A DNA stretch of 12,969 bases from assembly GCA_030606765.1 (NCBI GenBank), contig JAUWFX010000032.1, positions 1-12,969 of the forward strand. Direction: 5' to 3'. Both the position numbers and the translations under genes were made by a program. The notes beneath the pieces are model-generated. The model saw only the letters and a list, made by a program, of their open reading frames with translations, was not told where the DNA came from and searched no databases. Within the stretch, counting starts at the first letter, position 1. Every line of letters starts with the position of its first letter. The DNA comes from Dehalococcoidia bacterium. Its GTDB lineage: Bacteria > Chloroflexota > Dehalococcoidia > GIF9 > AB-539-J10. Below, piece by piece: positions 8,317 through 12,969 of this stretch.

Positions 8317-9132
8317 TCATCCCGGTTTCCTGAATTCCAGACAATACCCGTGATACTGACCATGCATTTTCCAAATACCGTCTACGAGTACCTCTTTCAT
8401 TGTTTCCGGGACCAGATGAACAGGAACGGAGGTGTCTACTTTATTATCCCGAGTTGAACGCGGCAAACGGAGGAAACGAGCCACGGTTCGGGCTACCTGT
8501 TCCGATTCATCAGCAATTACTATTTTACTTCCCGGTCGGGCAACACGGATCATCTCATCAATGGCCTTCTTCTTTTCAGAAAAAAAGTTGATCCCACCAA
8601 CGTGAAAAACACTGTCGAATGAGTCTGATTTAAAAGGCAACTCTTCCGCCTTCCCCAGGAAAAGCTCTACCGGCCATCCTCGGGTTGTGACCAACCTGCG
8701 ACAATTAGTCAGCTGCGCCACTGAGATGTCCAGGCCATATATGTCACCCGCTTTTGGAGACTCAAATAGGTAAGGAAGATTACCACCAGACCCTATCGAA
8801 ACCTCCAGAATTCGTCCATTGTTTAGTTCCAATCTGTGCAAAATCTCTGTGCGGGCCTTGCGTTCTCCACCCATAGGCAAAAACGATAACCAATCAAAAA
8901 TTGTTTCGAAGCGTGACCATCTATTATAGAATCGAGCGAAACGTCGGTTAAGACCCTCCAGTTCCTGTAAACCGATAAAGTGCACAATGCCGTTTTTGAT
9001 GATGTAGCTTCTTTTGCAGTGCGGGCAAAACAACTCCCCCTCATTCCCACTTGTATTATCTAATTCATCGCGAAGTGTAAGCTCAGTTTGACAACCAGGA
9101 CAACATAGCAACTCTAATGTTGAGCGTTTCAT
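8317..9132 (-). CDS. Class I SAM-dependent methyltransferase with N-terminal zinc ribbon
   Basis: The 271-residue protein starts with a Trm112-like zinc ribbon (C11, C14, C36, C39; CCPGC and FCPHC), then GIVHFIG. The Rossmann methyltransferase domain follows: motif I ILEVSIGSGGNLPYL (108-122), the acidic ribose-binding residue in IYGLDISVAQL, and the UbiE-like AEELPFKSDSFDSVF and FFSEKKKAIDEMIRVARPGSKIVI. Stand-alone enzymes of this layout methylate small molecules, lipids or quinones; the substrate cannot be told here. The open frame reaches 9165, but the ATG at 9132 has GAGAGGAA at ideal distance and begins the zinc ribbon properly. It lies just left of the first MITE-like repeat and converges on ade. 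Confidence 0.82.
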   Translation of the reverse strand: MKRSTLELLCCPGCQTELTLRDELDNTSGNEGELFCPHCKRSYIIKNGIVHFIGLQELEGLNRRFARFYNRWSRFETIFDWLSFLPMGGERKARTEILHRLELNNGRILEVSIGSGGNLPYLFESPKAGDIYGLDISVAQLTNCRRLVTTRGWPVELFLGKAEELPFKSDSFDSVFHVGGINFFSEKKKAIDEMIRVARPGSKIVIADESEQVARTVARFLRLPRSTRDNKVDTSVPVHLVPETMKEVLVDGIWKMHGQYHGYCLEFRKPG

Positions 9133-9167
9133 TACTATTCCTCTCAAGCTATTATGTTTTGCCATAC

Positions 9168-9246
9168 AATTTCGGGGGAAACCATACTTAATTCCAAAGA
9201 TTATGTCGCCTCCTCAACTACATCAAGAGATATGTATGATGTCCCC
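9168..9246. repeat. MITE-like inverted-repeat element, copy 1
   Basis: This 79-bp element runs from aatttcgggggaaaccatac to gtatgatgtcccc. The ends form an imperfect terminal inverted repeat on the pattern GGGGACACCATAC. The roughly 55-bp interior is almost identical to that of copy 2 at 10265-10348 (one mismatch, a/t in 'caactacatc' versus 'caactacttc'). It contains no gene. The terminal sequence resembles the ends left by IS200/REP-associated transposases (from memory). The stretch 9247-9298 between this copy and the attC-like site holds nothing recognisable. Confidence 0.75.
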
Positions 9247-9298
9247 TCTGGATTCTAGTTAGCGATAAATCCATTTCCCTTCATTATATCTTCGCAGT

Positions 9299-9358
9299 TC
9301 TCAACGCGCTGGGCATCACCTGCGGGCGTAGCCCGTCAGGTGCATGCCCTCGTTAGGA
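9299..9358 (-). other. attC-like integron recombination site, complete
   Basis: On the minus strand the 60-bp site starts with the R''-like box TCCTAAC (9358-9352) and ends with the R'-like box GTTGAGA (9305-9299). Between them, GGGCAT-G-CACCTG-A-CGGGC pairs with GCCCG-CAGGTG-ATGCCC around a TAC loop. That gives 17 base pairs with two bulged bases (G and A), both on the gene-proximal arm. Unequal arms with extrahelical bases, short unpaired spacers, conserved AAC/GTT triplets and a gene stop codon (TAA, 9355-9353) inside the first box are the defining attC features. The first base of the box is T rather than a purine. There is no T run to make it a terminator. Confidence 0.7.
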
Positions 9359-10207
9359 CTCTGGTTCTGTTTTGTAGCCAAAGCTCTTCCATTTCTCCCT
9401 CACATAATCAACAAATCCTTCACGAGGTTGAGCACCACAGATTGGAGCTAACTGTTGACCGGCTTGCGTTAGGAGAACATGTCCAAGTTTAAGTTCGCTG
9501 TTCTCAGCCTTTTGGAATCCTATCCATACCTTGTTACCAAAGTAATGGACGAAACCTTTTTGCCCAAGCCCTTTTCGGACATATCCGGATAAGGCGTCGA
9601 AGTGAATGAGGCCCAAGCTTTCGAGATGGGAAATTGCCATGAAGCTGATTCCATGATCGGTATAGATGCTATGGTCTTTGTCGTATATGAGAGGGAAAAA
9701 CCCCCCAATATCGAAGCCGAAGCTACACAACCTAGCGAATAGTATTGCATCGGCTTTTTCTAAATCAGATAGAATTTCAACGGTTCTTTTTGAGTACCTA
9801 CCCGGAGAATTGGCTTGGCCCGCAAGAACCCTTGCCCATAGGCTCTGCATTTCTTCATCGGAGATCAGTCGGCATTTGTCAAAGAAATGTGTGATCCAAT
9901 CATCCTCAACTTGGTCAGGTCTCGCCTGTTCAGTAACCTCGGGAAGTGCCATGCTGGTAATTGTCTCGATATTGTTTTGTTTCTTTGCTTCTTCTGCAAA
10001 TAATCGCGCCATGGCTCTTCTTTGAAGCTCGGTAACCTCAATTTGCGCAACTGCGCGTATCTTATCCGCCTCGGCTTCTGCTTGTGCTACTCGCCTTATT
10101 TGGTAGGGTTTGAATATGCCACCGATGGCGTCAGATATCTTCTCAATCAAAACGGTTGCAGGTTTCGAAATGTCACTAAGCTTAATTAACGAGTTCCCTT
10201 CGAGCAT
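9353..10207 (-). CDS. DUF2806-family protein, probable cassette cargo
   Basis: This 284-residue protein has no assigned function. It resembles the DUF2806 family (recognised from memory). Residues of about 30-80 are a charged, Ala/Glu/Arg-rich helix (QAEAEADKIRAVAQIEV, then ELQRRAMARL). A conserved block DDWITHFFDKCRLISDEEMQ plus SLWARVLAGQANSPGRYSKR follows, and then a C-terminal alpha/beta part ending in WKSFGYKTEPES. No signal peptide or membrane segment is evident. The start is set at the ATG at 10207, which has GGTGAGAGAG upstream. The alternative ATG at 10228 has no ribosome site and lies within a promoter-like repeat. The TAA stop is embedded in the attC-like box, so gene plus site look like one cassette. 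A defence role is only a guess from the adjacent restriction-modification genes. Confidence 0.75.
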   Translation of the reverse strand: MLEGNSLIKLSDISKPATVLIEKISDAIGGIFKPYQIRRVAQAEAEADKIRAVAQIEVTELQRRAMARLFAEEAKKQNNIETITSMALPEVTEQARPDQVEDDWITHFFDKCRLISDEEMQSLWARVLAGQANSPGRYSKRTVEILSDLEKADAILFARLCSFGFDIGGFFPLIYDKDHSIYTDHGISFMAISHLESLGLIHFDALSGYVRKGLGQKGFVHYFGNKVWIGFQKAENSELKLGHVLLTQAGQQLAPICGAQPREGFVDYVREKWKSFGYKTEPES

Positions 10208-10221
10208 ATTATCTCTCTCAC

Positions 10222-10253
10222 CCAACATCTATATTTTATACCCATTTTCTATA
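10222..10253 (-). promoter_or_regulatory. Shared upstream element, copy A (before the DUF2806 gene)
   Basis: On the minus strand this 32-bp stretch reads TATAGAAAATGGG, then TATAAAATATAGATG, then TTGG. A 29-bp relative at 12504-12532 stands before the unknown 177-aa gene, with roughly four in five positions matching. TATAAAAT could be a -10 region. The placement just before two cassette-region genes suggests a promoter or operator (inference). Confidence 0.45.
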
Positions 10254-10264
10254 CTTAATCATTA

Positions 10265-10348
10265 AATTTCGGGGACACCATACTTAATTCCAAAGATTAT
10301 GTCGCCTCCTCAACTACTTCAAGAGATATGTATGGTGTCCTCTTAATT
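10265..10348. repeat. MITE-like inverted-repeat element, copy 2
   Basis: The ends are aatttcGGGGACACCATAC and GTATGGTGTCCTCttaatt, a better inverted repeat than in copy 1. The interior is near-identical to copy 1 (9168-9246) in the same orientation. Its right end abuts the truncated attC-like site, and its left end lies about 57 bp before the DUF2806 start. The two copies lie 1,097 bp apart and bracket the DUF2806 cassette. There is no coding capacity. Confidence 0.8.
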
Positions 10349-10396
10349 GTGGTCCGGGCGCAGCTCTGCCGCGTCCGGTGCAGTGCCTTGTTAGGC
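10349..10396 (-). other. attC-like site, 3' part missing
   Basis: On the minus strand it opens with a perfect RYYYAAC box, GCCTAAC (10396-10390), containing the nuclease gene's TAA stop. AAGGCACTGCACCGGACGCG follows. The shared run with the complete site is CCTAAC, AGG, CA, TGCACC, GACG in the same order. The inner arm CCGGaCGC can pair with GCGcCCGG. The distal arm and the expected GTTRRRY box are absent; the sequence passes into the MITE-like copy 2 instead. Confidence 0.55.
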
Positions 10397-11005
10397 CTTT
10401 TCGATCCCAAGTATTTTTGCGACAAATTGAGTTCGTGCATAGAAAGCCCTGCTGATACTGCCATGACCAGCTCCCTTGGTTCTCGGTTGAACCAACACAC
10501 CCATTGCACCTGTAAGATGCTCAAATCCTTTTGTCAAAATACAATGCCTCGTTTCTTCATAATCCCTTTTGACTTGCTCATACACGGTTTTGTCATTAAG
10601 GTCAAATGCAGCGACTCGCACAAAAATCGATCTCTCTTCGTTCTGAGACTCAAACAGGCGAGCGCATACAATTGCCTTTTTGAGCTTGGCAAGCAGGTGG
10701 CTTTGTTCAAAAGGAGTTTTAGCGACATTGTACGGATCGATCATGGTAATAGCCATTGTCTCTTTAACCACAGTTTTACCGTTCGCGAGCTTTTTGAGAG
10801 GAACTATCTTAAGCTCCCATGAACCGAAATTTGGCGATTGGGCTGAATTTAGCGGAAGACCCAAATACCGTTCAAGCACATGCCCTGCCCAACCCTTATT
10901 CTTTTTGCCGCCTTTCCAAACAGTGACATCATATCGATTAGCAAATGCTACCAAGTCCATACCTTCCAATTCCTTCAGTTTTCTGATTGCGTCTTCTCTT
11001 TCCAT
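10391..11005 (-). CDS. MutH/Sau3AI-family restriction endonuclease, probably GATC-specific
   Basis: This 204-residue protein matches the MutH/Sau3AI nuclease fold. It has KGWAGHVLERYLG (37-49, with E45 where MutH has E56), the catalytic SPNFGSWELKIVPL (57-70), KETMAITMIDP, TPFEQSHLLAKLKKAI (97-112), and the C-terminal RAFYARTQFVAKIL (186-199). MutH and Sau3AI act at GATC. E64 and K66 of the ExK pair are present. The upstream metal-binding Asp expected five residues before the Glu (Sau3AI-like spacing) is Asn59, encoded by AAT, so activity may be reduced or lost. It starts 11 bp after the methyltransferase stop, with GGAAA upstream, as a tight R-M pair. Its TAA stop lies in an attC-like GCCTAAC box. 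The length is typical of MutH and half that of Sau3AI. Confidence 0.82.
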   Translation of the reverse strand: MEREDAIRKLKELEGMDLVAFANRYDVTVWKGGKKNKGWAGHVLERYLGLPLNSAQSPNFGSWELKIVPLKKLANGKTVVKETMAITMIDPYNVAKTPFEQSHLLAKLKKAIVCARLFESQNEERSIFVRVAAFDLNDKTVYEQVKRDYEETRHCILTKGFEHLTGAMGVLVQPRTKGAGHGSISRAFYARTQFVAKILGIEKA

Positions 11006-11016
11006 TATGATTTCCG

Positions 11017-11895
11017 TTAGCGTACGAAAATTAGAGATGATTGTCGGATGCCTATCGCACGCTTCAATCGGGCAATAGACAGATTGATGAATTCGGACTC
11101 AAGCTCCGTTCCTACAAACTTTCGATGAGTGTTTATTGCGGCTACACCAGTAGTTGAACTACCAGAAAAAGGATCAAAGATTAAATCCCCCTCATTCGTT
11201 GATGCCAAGATACTTCTTTCCAAAAGAGCGACCGGCTTTTGAGTAGGATGCTTTCCAAATTCCTTTTCCTCTCCGTTCGGCGCCGTGAAAGACCACACGG
11301 TTTTCATCTGTTTGCCCTTATTGATTTCACGCATCTTGTCGTAATTAAAACAATGTTTTGATTTTTCAGTTTTGGCTGCCCATATTATTGTCTCCGTCGA
11401 ATGTGTGAAATAGCGACAAGAAAGGTTTGGAGGTGGGTTAGGCTTTTCCCAAGCAATATCGTTGAGAATCTTCATTCCAAGCTGTTGCATGGCATAGCCA
11501 ACGGAATGGATTACATGGTGTGTTCCGGACACCCAAATGATTCCATTAGGCTTCAGTATTCTTTGGCATCTAGAAAGCCACGCCAAATTAAACTCATGAT
11601 TCATTTCGGGGCCGCTCGATTTGTCCCATTGACCTTTGTCAACCTTAACCATCTTTCCAGCGTGACAGGTAATGCCGCCATTTGATAGAAAGTATGGTGG
11701 ATCTGCAAAAATCATATCGAACTTGCCCTTGGGGTATTTGCTGATAAGCATATCCATGAACTCGATGCAATTGGCATGATAGAGCCATACCCCGATTCCA
11801 TCGTTTCGAAAAACACACTGATTTGGAGAATATTCAGAACGCTCCATGACCACTAACGGCAAGGTATTATTTTCTCCTGCTTCATTGTATCTCAT
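11017..11895 (-). CDS. DpnA-like beta-class DNA adenine methyltransferase
   Basis: The 292-residue enzyme transfers a methyl group from SAM to an amino base in DNA, protecting host sites from the partner nuclease. The catalytic motif IV comes first (FADPPYFLSNGG, DPPY 65-68) and the SAM-binding motif I last (LIFDPFSGSSTTGVAA, 238-253), which is the beta-class order. The stretches VDKGQWDKS, ILKPNGIIWVSG, PPNLSCRYFTHSTETIIWA and FGKHPTQKPVALLERSI closely recall DpnA, the second methyltransferase of the DpnII GATC system, so GATC (N6-adenine) is the likely target. The start ATG at 11895 has TAGGAAA upstream. The nuclease gene follows by 11 bp. A tandem 9-bp repeat and a palindrome lie just upstream and may be control sites. 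No alpha-class DpnM-type partner is visible. Confidence 0.9.
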   Translation of the reverse strand: MRYNEAGENNTLPLVVMERSEYSPNQCVFRNDGIGVWLYHANCIEFMDMLISKYPKGKFDMIFADPPYFLSNGGITCHAGKMVKVDKGQWDKSSGPEMNHEFNLAWLSRCQRILKPNGIIWVSGTHHVIHSVGYAMQQLGMKILNDIAWEKPNPPPNLSCRYFTHSTETIIWAAKTEKSKHCFNYDKMREINKGKQMKTVWSFTAPNGEEKEFGKHPTQKPVALLERSILASTNEGDLIFDPFSGSSTTGVAAINTHRKFVGTELESEFINLSIARLKRAIGIRQSSLIFVR

Positions 11896-11903
11896 GCTAT
11901 TTC

Positions 11904-11929
11904 CTACCTGTACTACCTGTAAATTACAG
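11904..11929. promoter_or_regulatory. Tandem 9-bp repeat and palindrome upstream of the methyltransferase gene
   Basis: Two adjacent copies of ctacctgta (11904-11912, 11913-11921) run into a 13-bp palindrome ctgtaaattacag (11917-11929). They fill the 50-bp gap between the unknown gene and the methyltransferase gene. Placed 9-34 bp before the ATG, they could be an operator for the restriction-modification pair. No controller gene was recognised. Confidence 0.35.
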
Positions 11930-11945
11930 ACAGCTTTCTAAGAGA

Positions 11946-12479
11946 TTACACCTTTTTCAAAGATTCTAAAAGTCCTTTCAAACCTTCCCATGACATAGCT
12001 CTTCCTTGCCCCGTTGGATAATTAACATCTTCCTGCCCCCAAATCCATTTGTATGCTTTCAAAAGAGCTTCTGGATCTTCTCCTGTTGGATTGTTCAAGG
12101 CAAGTGACTCTAAGATGTCATTAGGGTCTTCACCGTTATAGACTCTTTCAAATACTTCAAGGATTTCAATAGTTGCATCTTTATCTGCTTTTGCTTTTTC
12201 GTTTAAATCCTCGTGTATTTGTTTGTGGGTTATTTGCCAAAGACTTTGTTCTGATGGATTATAAATGAAAACGAAGAAGTCTTCTTTCCGTATTTTCCCC
12301 CATGCCTGTTTTCCTCCCGGTTTCACAATAACAATCTTTCTTCCATCGGTTATGTTCTCTACCTCGTATCCACGGTAAGGTATCTCTTCAAGTCTTTCTG
12401 CAAATTCATCCCTTTCGGCATTCTTTATCTTTAATTGTTTGAGATCGATCGAATGTCTGTATATATTTCGTCTTATCAT
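11946..12479 (-). CDS. Hypothetical protein beside the restriction-modification pair
   Basis: I do not recognise this family. The 177-residue protein is soluble, with no signal peptide or membrane helix. A basic N-terminus (MIRRNIYRHSIDLKQLKIKN) is followed by an acidic, probably alpha/beta part (YRGYEVENITDGRKIVIVKP, then WGKIRKEDFFVFIYNP). The C-terminal half is helical and acidic, with YKWIWGQEDVNYPTGQGRAM near the end. The chosen ATG at 12479 has AAAGG at 5 nt; a GTG at 12485 is an alternative. The gene is on the same strand as the methyltransferase, 50 bp upstream, and shares a roughly 30-bp upstream element with the DUF2806 gene. An R-M accessory or independent cassette cargo are both possible. 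Its stop is not in an attC-like box. Confidence 0.65.
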   Translation of the reverse strand: MIRRNIYRHSIDLKQLKIKNAERDEFAERLEEIPYRGYEVENITDGRKIVIVKPGGKQAWGKIRKEDFFVFIYNPSEQSLWQITHKQIHEDLNEKAKADKDATIEILEVFERVYNGEDPNDILESLALNNPTGEDPEALLKAYKWIWGQEDVNYPTGQGRAMSWEGLKGLLESLKKV

Positions 12480-12503
12480 TGCCACCTTTCTCTTTCATTA
12501 GGT

Positions 12504-12532
12504 CCAAAATCTATTTTTATACCTATTCTATA
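12504..12532 (-). promoter_or_regulatory. Shared upstream element, copy B (before the hypothetical gene)
   Basis: On the minus strand it reads TATAGAATAGG, then TATAAAAATAGATTTTGG, matching copy A at 10222-10253 apart from three one-base gaps and a few mismatches. It lies 25 bp before the chosen start. The TATAAAAA core could be a -10 region. No partner -35 was identified with confidence. Confidence 0.4.
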
Positions 12533-12573
12533 GGCATGTACTGTATGACGAGGCACAGAAAAGTGCAGAATTC

Positions 12574-12969
12574 TCACTTCTGCCTTGTGGCCCATAATGC
12601 TGAAGCGTCGAAAGCCTCTCCCTTGAGTTTGGCTGCTAAGTTTTTCTCTAGTTCCTCTACGGGCACCCGGATTTGCGCCAGGCTGTCCCTCTCCCGAATG
12701 GTAACCTGCTTATCCTCTAGAGACTCAAAATCTATGGTAACGCAGAACGGGGTGCCGATTTCGTCCTGCCGCCTGTATCTCCGCCCTATGCTTTGTGAAT
12801 CATCATAATCGGTCACGAAATTTGGACACAGTTTGTTGAAAACCTCTTTAGCCAGAGGGGTTAATTTTTCATTCCTGCTTAAGGGCAAAACAGCTACCTT
12901 AATAGGAGCCAGAGAACGGTGCAGGTGTAGAACTGTTCTCTTTTCTCCTTCGACTTCCTCTTCATCATA
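12574..12969 (-). CDS. glyS: Glycyl-tRNA synthetase (class II, homodimeric), C-terminal part
   Basis: This is the last 131 codons of a gene that enters from the right edge. The frame reads YDEEEVEGEKRTVLHLHRSL, then APIKVAVLPLSRN, continuing into the anticodon-binding domain. Conserved class II motif 3 and neighbouring residues are visible in DYDDSQSIGRRYRRQDEIGT, then PFCVTIDFESLEDKQVTIRE, and the C-terminal RVPVEELEKNL. These match the eukaryote/archaea-like alpha2 GlyRS found in many bacteria. The enzyme charges tRNA-Gly in the cytoplasm. The stop is TGA at 12576-12574. This conserved housekeeping gene marks the right border of the accessory segment. Confidence 0.93.
   Translation of the reverse strand, partial: YDEEEVEGEKRTVLHLHRSLAPIKVAVLPLSRNEKLTPLAKEVFNKLCPNFVTDYDDSQSIGRRYRRQDEIGTPFCVTIDFESLEDKQVTIRERDSLAQIRVPVEELEKNLAAKLKGEAFDASALWATRQK

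Noticed and set aside
9299..9358. Reading the GC-rich hairpin after the DUF2806 gene as an ordinary rho-independent terminator
   Set aside because: There is no T run after the stem on either strand, the gene stop lies inside the outer box, and the bulged, unequal arms plus paired TCCTAAC/GTTGAGA boxes fit attC better.
9168..10348. The two 79-84 bp direct repeats as attL/attR of an integrated element
   Set aside because: Each copy has its own terminal inverted repeats and the enclosed DNA holds one gene and no integrase, so two separate MITE-like insertions are more economical.
10297..10524. Minus-strand open frame of 75 codons overlapping the nuclease end and the MITE-like copy
   Set aside because: It is in another frame of the nuclease gene and runs through the attC-like site into the repeat; no protein features.
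10328..10822. Plus-strand open frame of 164 codons opposite the nuclease
   Set aside because: It crosses a repeat and the attC-like site, has no ribosome site, and is antisense to a gene with clear family motifs.
9166..12573. CRISPR array or integron integrase in the accessory segment
   Set aside because: No regularly spaced repeats occur, and no tyrosine recombinase motifs are found in any frame of this stretch.
12565..12583. gcagaa/ttctgc hairpin at the end of glyS as a terminator
   Set aside because: The stem is only six base pairs, contains the stop codon and is followed by just four T residues on the minus strand.

Overview
This window looks like chromosomal DNA of an uncultured anaerobic bacterium, possibly Chloroflexota (Dehalococcoidia-like). 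That placement is tentative. It rests on the look of the acyl-CoA thiolases, the split COG2187-type kinase, a bacterial archaemetzincin, frequent TTG/GTG starts and a dispersed palindromic repeat of the 'attgcgaggagcgaagc' kind. No rRNA, tRNA, CRISPR array or integrase gene was seen.

Left block (1-3706, minus strand): an apparent four-gene operon. In transcription order it encodes an SCP-x/archaeal-type thiolase, a zinc-ribbon/OB-fold (DUF35) protein, a canonical thiolase with a central insertion, and a COG2187-type kinase that runs off the left edge. The first three suggest a thiolase-DUF35 acyl-CoA module. The kinase frame carries an in-frame 93-bp palindromic repeat.

Middle block (3768-9132): an archaemetzincin protease (minus) diverges from folC (plus). 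folC overlaps tail-to-tail with a small SWIM zinc-finger gene (minus). That gene diverges from an hpt-ade pair (plus), a compact purine salvage operon (adenine to hypoxanthine to IMP). ade converges on a class I methyltransferase with an N-terminal zinc ribbon (minus).

Right block (about 9168-12532, minus strand): an accessory segment inserted between the methyltransferase and glyS. It holds a DUF2806-type gene, a restriction-modification pair (a MutH/Sau3AI-fold nuclease and a DpnA-like beta-class adenine methyltransferase) and an unrecognised 177-aa gene. Two genes end with a TAA stop buried in a (T/G)CCTAAC box that begins an imperfect palindrome of integron attC type. One palindrome is complete, with a bulged stem and a matching GTTGAGA box. 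The other is cut short beside a 78-84 bp inverted-repeat (MITE-like) element, and a near-identical copy of that element lies beyond the first palindrome. A roughly 30-bp sequence is shared upstream of the DUF2806 gene and the unknown gene. The best reading is a decaying integron-cassette-like cluster without a visible integrase, carrying likely defence cargo. The nuclease has Asn where the family's metal-binding Asp is expected. The window ends in the 3' part of glyS (glycyl-tRNA synthetase).
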